The notes beneath the pieces were generated by a model that saw only the letters and a program-made list of their open reading frames with translations, did no database searches and was not told the DNA's origin. This document shows, piece by piece, positions 24,201-37,221 of a stretch of 64,000 bases of DNA (positions within the stretch are counted from its first letter, which is position 1; the number at the start of each line of letters is the position of its first letter). The translations under genes were made by a program, and so were the position numbers. This DNA comes from Onchocerca volvulus (Eukaryota; Nematoda; Chromadorea; Rhabditida; Onchocercidae): NCBI GenBank assembly GCA_000499405.2, contig HG738138.1, positions 6,756,888 through 6,820,887 on the forward strand, read 5' to 3'.

Positions 24201-26718
24201 TGATACTGATGATTCCGCTGAAAATTTATTGAAAAAAACTTCAGATAGTGTGGATCATTTAATCAGTTCCATGGGTACTTCTGAGTATGTTTTTCATATA
24301 CTTTACAATTTTCAACTGTGTTAGTATATTTCTCACGCTTAGGATTTCTTCTATCCTTTATTAAACTTTTTCTTTTTTTTTTTTTTTTTTTTTTTTTTTG
24401 TTTGGCAGTATTTTCTGACTAAGTTTGCTGTGGTATATCGAAAATCTTCTTCGTTATTCGATTTATTGCATGTTACAGATATATTGCATCCTTTAGCGAA
24501 GAAGGTTATAGAGATTACGACGAGGTTGCTGATAGTTTACGGAATGGAAAATGGCGTACTTCAGGAAGTACTAGGTTCTTTTCATCGGATTTATGTTATG
24601 TTATTCGTTATTTTGTTTGCTGACTATTCGATTCTTTAAAATTACTTATTATCATTTATTTCAGTTTGGATTTTTCATAATAAAATGACAAATTTAAGAA
24701 AATCGTCAGAAAGAAAAAGTGATGACAGTGGTGATCTCTTGCAAGAGACGGGTCCTGTCATGGCTGACGATTTTTTGGAGCTCAAAGAGAAAGTAGCTAA
24801 TGCAGAAGGAACACTCACTGCTGTCCAGCAGGCGAACACACAGATTTTGAGGTTAATATAACTGAGTTTTGTGTTTGCAGAGAAGTTGGAAGTAAACGAA
24901 TATTTTAAGTAACAAACAGCACAATTTCTCTATGGAAAGATAAACCTGATATTGATCTGTGTTCATATTAGTTTATTAAATTGAAAAAACTATTGTTTCA
25001 TTGCTTTTATAGTTATTATACTTTTAATTTCAGAATGTTGACGCATTTGCAATCTAGTGTTGATCGTTTAAATGCGGATAATGTAGATGTACATGACGAA
25101 CTTAAAAAAGTGCAAGCCACTTGCTCACAGGTGTGTTACTTATAAATGCAGTAAAATGTTCCTGAATTAAGTTTGAGAATGTTAAACATAGTTTTTGTAA
25201 ATTTGTCTCATTTCTAGTTTCTCTGCTGGTGTACTTTACCAATACAAATCATTATATTATTTCGTAGATCGAGCTATTTCAGGCTTTGACTAGATGGCGT
25301 TCATCTCCAGCTCCAGCTCTGTCTCCTGGAACCTCAACTTCAACTTCTGTTCTAAGCAATAAGAATATTCCTTCAAGCTATCATGCATCTCCTGGGAAAC
25401 CAACTACTGGTAAATGCGTCTGATAAGCTATTCTCTGTATATTGCTTATTATATGTAGTAAGCATCCTGTCCTAATTTTAAGTTCTTATGCATATTGTAT
25501 ATTACTTATGATATTCTGTTCCTTGTTTAAATTTAGCAACACAAAATCCTGATACTCATGGTATTTTCGGTAATACCGGTCGTCGGCATGTTCCTGGCTT
25601 AGAATCTTCAGTGAGCACTACTGGCAGAACAACAGCGCAGCAGCGTTTATTTTCACAAAGACCAAGTACGACGCAGCAGACAGATTACAGCACTGGAATT
25701 GAAGGTTTGGATCCATGTGCTGAAATTTCACGTCGCGAAAGAACTGAAATGTTAAATGTGGTTGATGAAAGAACTGATGATGAAAGAATACATGATGCTT
25801 ATCGTAGTGCTGGTATTTTTTTTATTGTTCATTTTTGAATATTGAATGTCATCTAATAACATATTAGATGTTCAAAAATTTATTGCAGTAGCTGATGATT
25901 CTCTGACACGTGCTGATGCAGTCAGTATTATAATATAGTGAATATACTAAAAGCAATAACTCATGATTCCGTGTGATTTTGAAAGATACGCTATTGGCTT
26001 ACTCGAACATAAACTGAAAAATATGACATTTTATTATTATGTAGAACTTTTCTTTGCTGGCTACTGTGTAATAATTATATGATACATCCTATAACGTTGA
26101 GTTTCAAGCATTAAATATTTATTTCATGTGATATTCAGTATCTAAACTTCATAGACTACTCTGTAAGTATTAAACGACACCTAACTTTCGGCATTTTTAG
26201 CATTTACAGACAATTTAATAGCAGAAACGGAACAGTTAACTCATGCGATTAAGCTTCTATTAACAGATGCACAATATGGACAATTGCAAGCTCGTGCACC
26301 GGATCATGCTTACTCAGTTTGTTTTCTTGTTTTTTTAATTTCAACTAAATTGCAGTGAATGTATATCATCTAAAATTATTTTTAAATCATTGTGATTTTC
26401 TGTTATGCTTATTGTTATATTAGAACTAATTTGTAATTTGCAAAATCGATGTATTAAATCACCTCACTGTTTTAGCTTTTGTCCTCGATTTGTTAGCTGT
26501 TTCAGATTGGTATATTGATAAATCGTATTCTAACCATCGTTCCGGACGAACGACGTACCCCTGCAATTGAAGCATGTTTGCAAGGGATGTCTGATTCAAC
26601 AGTTATTTTATCTGCCAAGTGTAATGCACCAATGTTTAGCGTGAATGATACATGCTCCGCTGCATTTGCAGTCGCAAACTCTGCGAAACAATTGTTAATG
26701 AACGTTCATCAGCTATAA
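21298..26718 (+). CDS. git-1: GIT-family ARF GTPase-activating protein
   Basis: GIT proteins are scaffolds with ARF-GAP activity that bind PIX/PAK and paxillin at adhesions and synapses. I reconstruct 17 exons: 21298-21337, 21552-21665, 22087-22249, 22573-22734, 22828-22921, 23040-23129, 23357-23581, 23654-23752, 23899-24011, 24177-24284, 24479-24574, 24699-24851, 25034-25130, 25268-25409, 25537-25812, 26201-26316 and 26506-26718. They join in frame to 766 codons plus stop (human GIT1 is 761 aa). The ARF-GAP zinc finger has [31 protein letters not shown]; its arginine finger is the R of HRNLG. Ankyrin repeats follow ([20 protein letters not shown]), then Spa2-homology repeats ending [14 protein letters not shown] and [16 protein letters not shown] coiled coil ([13 protein letters not shown]) and a C-terminal paxillin-binding helical bundle ([12 protein letters not shown]) complete the protein. 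The acceptor at 24698 (ttaag) is non-typical but keeps the frame; the in-frame alternative 30 bases upstream hits a stop. Confidence 0.95.
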
Positions 26719-28757
26719 CCTAATATTGCGCACTATATGACAATACGAATTTTGTTTTATATAGTTTTATATATTTATTATTAAGAAAAAGTCAAGCAGT
26801 GCAATCTGGCACCCTGTGAAGCATGATCGTAAATATTGTGCGTGATACAATCTTGAACTTTTTGATATTTTTTTGCCGTGAGAACAAAAATTATGTAGGA
26901 CTGGAAGTACATATCATCCCTTTGTTAAATTGTGCGGATGCGAGATACTTTGGGCATTTTGCATGAATTCTAATTTTCTTTGTCATATTCAAGACCTTTT
27001 TTTTAATGGAAGGAAGACGAGTTTGAGTTCAACTGTAATTATTCTGCAAGAAATACATGAAAAATTGAAGCAACCAGATTCAGTCCAGGTATTGTAATCA
27101 AATGAGATTTAAGCTTCAGATGGCTTAAGACTAGACTAGGAAACGGAAAAAAGAAAGAAGGTGGGAAACAGATTAAATGTTTCAGGGAACATCAGTTATA
27201 AATTGCTTAGCAAGAAAATTTCGAGATGTTATGATCATTTGTTTGGTTAATCAATTATGGACGATATCTTGAGTGTTGCTTTGTCTCAGTTGAATACTTC
27301 GCAACGAATGAAGTATTTTTAACTGTGCAAAAATTTTCTGTTGAGCGATTACATTCTTTTTAATTTATTCATTTAAAAAATGTGCAGTCGCTGGACGCAA
27401 AATATTTACCCGGTTCTGATAAAACAATTCAGAATTTCATCAGGAGTCGAGATATGAGACATTCAAATTGGATTGTATACGAGTATCAACTATCGTTTTT
27501 TATCTCGTCATTCTTACCTTGAATGTTAAAGTAGATAACATGCTAATGGGATGAAGCAATTAACAAATTTGATTTATAACAGGATTCAATATATTGCTTT
27601 TATATAGTTTTGTAAATGTAATTGTGAATGAATATCGTATCCTCGAAAATCGGCAAGATCGTTATCCGCAGCAGATCTTGGGTATTGTTTGCTTTCGAAT
27701 ATTTAAAATATCTAGAATGTTATTCTTGAGCTGTTGAATCGAGAGATTAGGTGGAGATTTTCGAAAAGCGGTTGATCAATAAAGTCGAGATATCGCATGA
27801 AATATTTTGTCAGCTTCATTCAATTCTATCAATTGTATGTAATTTGAGTTTATGTTGAATGTTATAAATGAAGACATTTTGATCAAATTTAGTAATATCG
27901 ACTTATAGAAGAGACGGAATTTGGCAACGAAATGTATTGCGCATTATTCTTATTTATTATAAAAGGAACTACTCTTTATTATGATTTGGATATAAAAAGG
28001 CCTTTTTTGTTGATACCGCTGATGGCGGTACTTGAATTTGCATTGATACTGACAAAAAAATAGCTCTCGGTTTACTTCCCACATTTAAGTCATCATTAAT
28101 TTTTTTTTCCTGCTCAAACCAATGTTTAAGAAGCCATATTTGAAAGCATAGGTATGAGTTTACTTTTTCATAATTGTTTTTCTATCTGAAATCAGTAATT
28201 TGTGATACTTTTATCTTAAAAGGTGAAAAAACGGAAATTCCGGAAATCACGATTCTTTTGTCCATATGTTTCTTCCTGATATGGTTACTGAAAAGATGAT
28301 ATTAACAACCGGCAGTGACAATTTCGATTTTTATGAAAATGTCATCAATGTTTTCATACATCTTTCACGAACCAACTTTAATTAGCTAAAAAAGGTGATT
28401 TTGTGATGAAAAAGAAAAGATGAAAAATGTTTATTTAGTACAGTTCCTGTTACATGTAAAAACCAACTATATAAATGAGCATAGAAAGAAAGAAGTAATA
28501 TAATAATTATTCTTTTCCGAGGGACGTATTCTCGTTTTCGTTTTGATATATTGATACATGCGTGTTGGTTTTTGTTTTTATCTATTGGTTTTTTTATTTT
28601 TTTGGATTTTCTTTTGCTACTTTTATGTTATGCTTGTTTAGTTTAATTTGTTTTTTTTTTTTTTTGTAGGATAAAATTTTGAAAAGATGTAAGCTTTTTA
28701 AAGCGATTTTGTTGTTTTCTTTCGAGATTTGTCAAGACGGAGCACGGCTTATATGAC
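26719..28757. other. intergenic region between convergent GIT and NYN-domain genes
   Basis: Both flanking genes end here. It should hold two 3' UTRs. A canonical AATAAA occurs on the plus strand at 27778-27783, but it is more than 1 kb beyond the GIT stop and may not be the site used. Otherwise no coding signal or repeat stands out. Confidence 0.5.
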
Positions 28758-31700
28758 TTACATCAATATTTCAGCATCACGAAGGGAATGATCATCCTCA
28801 TTTTCCAATTCAGAATCCGAGAAGCATATGAGGTTATTATCTCCACCAGCGATTTCAACAGCAGCAGACTTAGTTTCATCAGAACCGGAGCAAATGACTG
28901 CCTTATTTGTGAATTCAGTTTTCAGTTCAGCATTGATGACAGAGGACACAGTATTGTTGTCTTGACACGATACCAGTTGATCTTTTTCGGCATCATTAGG
29001 GCCCACTTCACTCGAGTGTTTTTTGATCTCATCTAGCAGCTTCTTCTCTTCTTTCTCTTTCGTCTCATCCTCTTGTTCATCCTGCTCTTGCTCCTGTTTC
29101 TCATTCTTATCCTCTTTACTATCATCGTCATTCTTCACGTCCTGCTTTTTCTCGTGCTCAGTTTGCTCCAGTATTAAATTAGCCAGTTTGTTTAGGCCAT
29201 CTTCTTTTTTAACTAAATTCGGGTTTTGGTCGCAAATTGATTTGGCCTGCAAATGGTAAGTAGTGATTAGTGACTTCGTTCATTTAGAAATGAATATGTA
29301 ATTCGCAGTTTTTACATTGCTTCAATATTTTTTTTCACACTAAGTTTCCAATTTAAAAATCAGATGTGCGTTGATTCAACAATTTGAATAGAAAATAAAA
29401 AAATGAGAGGTCCATGCGCATAAGTTAATTTATGGATCTAAATGAATTTGATTAAGGCAGTTCACAGTCTTGAAATTCAAAACTTGCTTTATTATATCCA
29501 AAAACATTGGCAAGACGATTGAGATTATCAGCTGCTTCCGGTTTCTGCCGACTGATAGGTTTTTCATTTTCGGTGTCATTTTTAGCTGAAGTGTGAGATG
29601 GGGCAATTAAACGATAAAGCGAATTCGGACGACCGATGTAACTCACTTTTTTCTGAAAATATTGTCGTCTTTCCGAATTTCATCTTTCTTCAGAAAGATC
29701 TGTTCAGAAAAATATGGAAAGTTGCAGCATCGGAAACTTGAAAGGTTAAGAAAGAATTCTAATTAAATTTCTGGAGAAATTGAAGTAGTTTTTGACAACA
29801 CTTTTTGGTAGCATACTTTTAATAACTTTGTCTTGGCTGAAAAAAAATCCTGAATAATTGGAATTAAAATCCTGAATTATGAAGTTAATTTGAGAGTGAA
29901 GCAGTTATTATGAAAGGATCCTTATTTCATGTTATTTATGCTGTAACCCTATTTTTAAGATAACCGTTTTGCATCTTTATGTTGCAAATGCCGTTTGATA
30001 TATTGGTTATAATTCCCACATGCTATCCTTAAGTAAATGTATCAGTGGTTTATGAATGTACATCTGATACTTGAAGCGAGGAAATTCAAAGAAAATAGTT
30101 ATATAGTGTTAAGTTTGGATAATGTGAAAGTTGTGATAATTCTTCTACGACAGAAAGGGTAGAACTTGGGAATTAATTCTTTAAATCATGAATGTTATAG
30201 CTATAGTATGAGTCTCTTTATAATGCCAGAGCTATATTTAGATTTATTCCATGATGATAGGACTAAAGCAAAATGATCGACTGATTGCTTAGTATGGAAT
30301 TAATGACAACTACGATTATAAGGAATAAGCAACGAATAATAATTTCAATTATTCCGTTCTGAAATTCCCCACCTTCTACTATCAAATTAAAGAATTAGTT
30401 GCTTATAATACAAAATACTTCATCAAATTTATGTGGATTTCGTCGATATGAAGGTACAAAGTAATAATTTGAATTGGAAAAGCCGCGTTTCGTCGTCCAA
30501 CTTCTGCGACGAGTTGAAAAATGATTCATACCACTGTTACTATAGCATGGTCGGTGATTATATCTATTGCTAAAAATTGTCTAATATTAGATTTTGAAAT
30601 ATATGAAAGTCACTTACTCGACCTTCAAATCATCCTGCAAAGTTCGAACCGTTATTTATCGTGTTATAAATAACTAATTCTCTGCGCATTTCACAGATTT
30701 CATAGAGAAGATGGATATGACATGATTATGCTCAAATGCAACATACTGATTAAAAAAGCGAGTTCGTGGCGCTCGGCATTGAGGCTTGGAAAATCCACGA
30801 TTTGCAGGAGGATTCGTCTCAGAAGGATGAAGCTGAAATAATGATTTCTCAGACGGACGACGTTCTGGAGGAATAGTAACGAAATTCAGCGAATGATAGC
30901 GGCATACTCTTCCAGCAGTTTTTATCCACTGAGCTGAAATGTAACAAGACTATTCATAGGATTTCAAAAAAATAAAAGAAAATTTAGATAAACAAGCGTT
31001 TACCGTTTTGAGTGATATTGGCCAGATTAGTCATCCAGATTCGTTGGTCACGGAGATTCATTTGTTGCAAAGCACAACGTGGCCATTCTGAGTCCTCGAA
31101 TGTGCATACGAGCGTTTCCTAAATATATCATGCCAAGATGCTTTGTTTAAAACCCGAAAATCTGAGCAAGGTTCGTTTTATCAAAACATTTCACTAATTG
31201 TAGATAAGAATATTCAAAGAAACAAAAAAAAGACTATACTACCGCCAAAGTACATCCATTCCTTCCAAGAGGTCCATCAATGGGAAAAATGATATCATTT
31301 CCATTGAAAGATGGCATCAGCAATCTGTAATTAATTATCCAATTAACAGAGCTTAGAAACTAGTGATGTTCATGTGAAAATCATTTAAATTTTGATCGGT
31401 GAAAATTAGAAACAAAAGGAAAATAAAAATATTTCATGGGATATTAGTTCCTTCAGATTGCCACACAGTCGCCATGTATTTGAGGAATTTTAAAATTTTT
31501 ATCTATGAAATTCGGAATATAGTAACCTGACAAAATAGAAGACTGGATGTGTTGCTTATATGTGATCTTTCATTTATTATCTAAACCTTTGCCTTAGTGT
31601 GACAATTTTCTTTTATCTTGATCTTGATTCATACTGACTTGCATGATCTTGAGTGAGGGAAAAATTGTCCTCATAATTCTTTGATATTTTTTAAGCTCGC

Positions 31701-32896
31701 AAGTTTTTGGGTTTCCAGAACAAAAAAAGGCAAAAGTTGATATGACACCACAGATAAATATTTGGAGGCAGTAAATGTAGTACTTTTTTTCAACGGTCCG
31801 ATCAAGTAATGGATCCCGTTCAACAATAGCGTGCATTTGCGATCGTGCCACCATGCAACCACCATGTTCGCGTGCACGCTTTGCCATGATACGATTTACT
31901 TCTACATACTTCTCAGCACCAAATCCTGGAATTCTCATACAATGTACAATGCTTTCTTTCGATAATTGCATTGCTTTGCACATTGGAAAGGTTTATCACT
32001 TCACTTCTTTGAACTATTCTTGAATTCCATTTAAAAAATCCGAATTTTTGCAATAATTTTGGAACTTTTCACAAACGTTTCATATTTTAAACTCAATTTT
32101 ATCTCATTTCTTCCCAAAATAATCTCCCATTGTTACTCAGTTTCCACAATCAGTTCCCATAATCATGTTGAGATAAACAAAAAAGATATCAGTGAACTAG
32201 AGAATTCATAATTTGCGAAGAATGAATGAAAGATGTTGCCTGGAGTAAATTCAAGCAGATTCGTGCGATGAAGAGCCATAAGCTCATCCCAGCCGTCCGA
32301 TTTATCAGGATAGTTTTTAAAGCAAAATGGCAAAAGTGCTTGAGCTTGATGACCACGTGATATGAAATACCACAAGGTAATTGTTATCCCGCGTGCGCTT
32401 AATTTTTTTACTGCATTTTTGCCTTGAGAATGGCTGAATAAAACATTTTGTTGGTTATTCTTAAATTAGTGCTGAAGAGAACGGAAATAATCGACGTCAG
32501 GAAAATGATTGAAAGAATGCAAAGATCAGCAAAATACTTTTTTAAAGCAGAAAATATGAAAATAATATCAACTGCTCATGGTAATTATTGTCATTTTCTG
32601 TGATTTCCAAACTATTTGCTTGCTCCTAACAATTTTTCAGACTTTTGGTATAAAAAAAAAAAAGAAAAAATGTGTTGAACAAAACGATTTCAGATTGGAT
32701 AACTTGTAAACTTAAGTTTGAAAACAGGATTGCTTACGCGAAGCCAGCTTCAACACCATTAATAAAGATGGGACGAAGAAGACGATTTCGGTTGCGTTCT
32801 GTTATCTTGTCCGATTCATCGGCACAAATTACCGATAAAGGCACTCGCTCAACCTGAAAAGATTTGTAATCTCTGGGTGATACTGGCACTCTAAAA
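28758..32896 (-). CDS. ZC3H12/KHNYN-type NYN-domain protein with lost catalytic residues, 5' end not found
   Basis: NYN (PIN-like) domains of the ZC3H12A/KHNYN/RDE-8 family are RNA endonucleases. Collinear exons encode VPVSPRDYKSFQ...RNRLLRPIFINGVEAGFA (32753-32896), KKLSARGITITLWYFISRGH and LLEFTP (about 32240-32417; family SCRGIxxAVxWFLERGH, ILVFTPS), VNRIMAKRAREHGGCMVAR (from 31973), LLMPSFNGNDIIFPIDGPLG (about 31240-31325; family LLMYSFVNDKFMPPDDPLG), ETLVCTFEDSEWPRC (31011-31120) and TAGRVCRYHSLNF (30759-30932). Then come a Ser/Arg/Asn-rich part (about 30440-30510), an exon at about 29460-29660, and a long Glu/Asp/Lys/Gln-rich tail (28758-29240). The family's catalytic aspartates align to N (ING for IDG), V and N (VNR for DDR) and S, so nuclease activity is unlikely. 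The join into the acidic exon is not resolved. Upstream exon(s) with the start codon were not identified in 32.9-36 kb. Confidence 0.78.
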
Positions 32897-35800
32897 TGTC
32901 TTCATTACATGGAATTATTTTTACATTAATAAAATTTTGTATTAAAAAAAAAATTAAAAAAACAGCTTTTTTGTGTCAAAAATCTCGCACGAAAATTTAA
33001 ATCACATTAAAGGAGAAAAAAGATGACTTTTTTTTGGAAATTACTCATTTTATGTTTAAATACGTAACGAATGTTTGAGCACACATTAAATTCAGTGTAA
33101 TAATAAAAATAATTTCATTTTATGAGTAGTTTTGCGTATAGTTAATTAATAAAGTGTTATTTTTTATTTCAGTGTAAAGCGTTCATTACTGTGAAGAAAA
33201 AATATTTGTTGTATTAGGAATTCATGTCCCTTAAAGCTCATCATGTTCGACAACGCTTCTGATATAATTTGAATTGCATTACTGGTTCTTTCAGAAATTA
33301 TTTTTATGATTCATTTCTTAAATTATCTTTTTTTAAAAATATAAATCTTAGTGAAACAGTAGATAGGAAACAGATGCAAGTAATTTGATAATTATGACAT
33401 CAAAGAAAATATGGCTTTTTGAAAAAAAGCATGTAAAAATGAAGATTTTGACATAATCTCAATTAATCATTAGTCTGATCATTTAGTGCAAGATATTTGC
33501 CAGACACAATTGAGTTTTATTTTCCGAAAGAGATTTGCAATATCACTATTGTAGTTGCTTCGTCTACTTATTGAATTTTCAAAAAGTTATAATATCTATC
33601 TTTTAATATTACCTTGCAGTTATTATTTCCTCAACACCATAATTATTATTCAAATACGAATGATAAAGAAGAGAAACAAAATAACCCTTGAAAATCGATT
33701 TTGTTGTGCAGTATGCATATCGAAAATAGTGGATATTAAGGAAAAACGAATTCTGAACTAATCAAGCGACCGGGCACAACAACACTGATCAAATGAATGA
33801 CTTATTTTAGAAATTATTTTAAATTTAAAGAGACTAGAACTTATGCATAATTTGATTTTACATTTGCATAAATTTTATATCGAAAATATACTTTCTCTAA
33901 TTTGCATATTAAGCTTTTAATGCTTGCTATCATTCTATAAAAAACGATATTAAATGATACATGCGCAATAAGCATTATGAAAAACAAATCGTAATAACTT
34001 CTTCATCTAAAAAATGATTTGAAGAAGTTATATAAATGTGCTGTGAATTTTATAGATTGATACAAATGCAGAGGAAAGCGGGCTATTATTAAAAGAAAAG
34101 TGCATGCTTTCAACCCTATTATTTAATGCGTAGTTTTCATATGAAATCTTGATTTCAGAAAATACTAAAAAACTTATAAACAATGCTGTAGGAAAAACAA
34201 AAATCAACAGATTAATATAAAATTTTTCGGCACTGTATCTCATTAGTCTATTATAATCTATGAAACATTATTGTGCTTGTACTTTTCATGAATCTTCAAA
34301 CAACCAACCATATCAATTCAAAATGAATCTGCAATCAACTGACATGCGCAAATAATTGGTCTAAAAGTAAGAGTTGATAAATGATATGCAAGTTATTTTT
34401 TCAGCAAAAGAAATTTATCTATGTTTCCACAATACAGATGGAACTCAACATTTCTGATAAGTATCTGTAATAAACAAGTTACTGTACATTCGTCGAAAGT
34501 CATCAAGTTCCATCATTGCTCAAATTTATCATTTTATCATTCTTTCGATATGATGAAATGATGAAATATGATGAAACTATTTATGAAACCATATGACGAA
34601 ACTATTTATGAAACCATATGATGAAACTATTTATGCAGGTATAATATTTCTCCTTAATTTCTGCTTCTATCTGACATTATTTCCACAATTATTGTTCTGC
34701 ATCTCTCCTCTTTCTTACTTTTTTTGGGACAATTATCATAACTCACACAAGGCTTATCAGAGGATTCTTCGTCCCACTGATCTTATCATCACTTACTGTT
34801 CTCTTCATGATTACTCAGTAATTACAAATATTATTTCAAAGAGCCGATGTTTGCTTCAATTTTTATAATAACACTCGCTTTCTTGATCAAAATGTTCCAT
34901 CCTTTTTCTCACATTTTATTAGGGAAAGTTAAATAAATAATTCATTAAGGCTTCTTTCTTGAGTCACTGAATTGTTAACTTACGGTTATTACGGTTTCAC
35001 AGATTAATAAAGGTGTTTTCAAGTTGCATCTTCCATACATCTCATTTCTTCTATTTTTTATGTATCTGTCTGCATCAATATTGATTGAAGTTCATGTACC
35101 AAGCTTACATTGTGAAAATTAAGAGACTTGCTGCGCATCAAACTACCAAGGAATTCAATTTTAGGTATTTGCGTTCGAATTATTGAGGATAAATTGATTG
35201 TTATTTAACTTCTCTCTTTCAAATTAGATGGTTTCTAAAATGGATGCCATTGGGATTCAATTTTTCAGTGTTTTTAAAAACCGCTTAAATGATACTTAGT
35301 GATAAATTCGACACCGTATGGCAATTTTTGATGATTTGATCAATTTGATAAAACTTACGGAAAACACATCTGGAAGTTTTTTACTTTACTATATGTTCAA
35401 TAACTACTAAAGCTAATCTGGATAGTACGGATACTACAACATTTATATCATGGCAAATGTATATTTCTTAATAATTTGGAAACAGTAAAACAGTGATAAC
35501 ATTTTGTGGTTTGTTATTATTGCTCTTCTATTCTTTGTTCATTTTGTTAATCATTTTATTGATATGTAAGATTTTTTGAAGGAAACAAATTTTTAGCAAC
35601 CTTGAACTACGGGTATATTTGGAAATACCGACTACAAGAATGGATCGATAATTTGTCTATAAATGCTCGCAAAGAAGGTCCGAAACTTGTTCAAACCATT
35701 TTCGGATAGAGTTTAACATGTATGAATCTTTTGTCTACTTTCATTTTTTGCAAAAACCAAAGAAAGGATAGTTTCTAAATCAAAAAATCTAAAGCAATAC

Positions 35801-36005
35801 TAAAGAATTATCGGACGTAAAAATTTTTTAAAGTGGCACAAATATTTTTATTTGAAATCGCTGAGAATATTATACAACAGTGCAAAAATCACATTCCAAA
35901 TAATCAGTCGAAAATTTTAATTAGCGCTAAGAATAAAAATTAATATTGCACTACCAGTGAATAACAGCACTATGCAAAAAATGTAAGAGATCATTTTAGT
36001 TTATA
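32897..36005. other. intergenic or 5' intronic AT-rich region
   Basis: Expected to hold the 5' exon(s) and promoter of the NYN-domain gene, but none could be identified. Open stretches at 34028-34243 minus and 34593-34868 plus lack splice support and are hydrophobic AT-driven frames. A short tandem repeat lies at 34566-34635. Confidence 0.45.
34566..34635. repeat. 25-bp tandem repeat, 2.8 copies
   Basis: The unit atatgatgaaactatttatg plus aaacc occurs at 34566-34590, again with one T to C change at 34591-34615, and as its first 20 bases at 34616-34635. Near-identity indicates recent expansion. Confidence 0.92.
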
Positions 36006-37221
36006 CTAAACAAGTAACAATTTCAATGTTTTCGGTTTCTTTTCATGATTTTCCAGTTCAGTTTTCATCGTTTCTGCCACAGGATTGCCAATTAGCGTTA
36101 GCTGAGTTAAATTCGGTAATGATGTGTACAGGCGGTCAATGTCTATTTCTAAAAGAAGTATTTCTTCCTTGGTAGCACGAAAGAATATAACAGAGTTCTC
36201 TTATTTGCCTTGATGATATCTTTTGGAAAAAATGTTTAAGAACATTGCTAGAAGTTATTTTGCAAATGAATGTGAAATGTGCAACTATTATTTCAATAAA
36301 ATGAATGGAAATGTATAGAAAATTACCAGTGATATTGTTACCGCTAAGATCAAGATATGAAAGTTGTTTCATGTTGAAAATACCAACAGGAAACGTTGTC
36401 AGTTTATTATTTGATAAATTCATTCCTTGCATTTCAGTCCATTCACCAACTTCAACAGGGAATTCTTCGATCGCATTACCTTCCACATTGAACACTATAA
36501 CTTTTATTCGTTATTTTCAGGCCAATCGTTTATTTATTTTCTTGAAATGATTTCATCAATTATTTAACGGAGGATTGTAACAAGAATTCACTTAGTATCA
36601 ATAAAATAGGTTTAATTTTATAACAATCTTCTGCATAAATATTTCTGCGCAGTTGCGCTGATGAAAGCAAATTAAGTGGAATTCGCGTTTGCTGAATACT
36701 TGCTAGACTGATGAATAAATTCGCCCCACAACATTTTTATTAAAAAAGTGAGAAAAATGACATTCAAAGTAATAATTTCTTACTTTAACTAAAAAATAAC
36801 TTTAAAATAAGAGGAATAAGCAATTAATAAAACTGATAACTTACTAGTCATATTGCTGAATCGTTCAACCATTTTCTTGGGAAATTTGGTGAGAGAGTTG
36901 TTCCTCAAGTTGCATTTATTGATTTCATACCCTTTCAGTACCAGATAAATTGCATCGGCGATATACATTACACCACAGTCTGAGAGATCTGGAAATACAT
37001 CCATGATTGCGTTTTAAAGAAAATACTAATCAAATGAAACAAATTTTGCGCTCTTACCTGGTCCTAGAAATTCATATCAACTCTATTTAAGGAAAAAAGA
37101 TTGATTTAAGGAATGTCCCTTATCCCTTGTCCATGCTGTGCTCACCAAGATAGCCAGATGCTTTCGCTGCTTCACATCTATGCATCACACGTGTTACAGC
37201 TTTTCCAGCAGCAAGAGTCAT
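36006..37221 (-). CDS. LRRC20: LRRC20-like leucine-rich repeat protein
   Basis: Four exons, 37146-37221, 36845-36988, 36327-36494 and 36006-36148, sum to 531 bases, 176 residues plus stop, close to the 184 residues of human LRRC20. All junctions are GT-AG and in phase. The start MTLAAGKAVTRVMHRCEAAK mirrors the short N-terminal helix of LRRC20 (EAVARVARKVNETVES). Repeats follow: YLDLSDCGVMYI, INKCNLRNNSLTKFPKKM, FNVEGNAIEEFPVEV, MNLSNNKLTTFPVGI, YLDLSGNNI, LTQLTLIGNPVAE. No signal peptide or membrane segment is seen, so it should be a small cytosolic protein of unknown biochemical role. An AG acceptor (TTTTCAG-like, on the minus strand about 37230) stands a few bases before the ATG and may receive a spliced leader. 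SHOC2-like or other short-LRR proteins are the alternative assignment. Confidence 0.85.

Noticed and set aside
24368..24400. Run of about 30 T.
   Set aside because: Intronic homopolymer in GIT; ordinary low-complexity sequence and prone to assembly error.
29023..29259. Serine/phenylalanine/cysteine-rich plus-strand frame.
   Set aside because: It is the antisense shadow of the acidic Glu/Asp/Lys/Gln tail of the NYN-domain gene.
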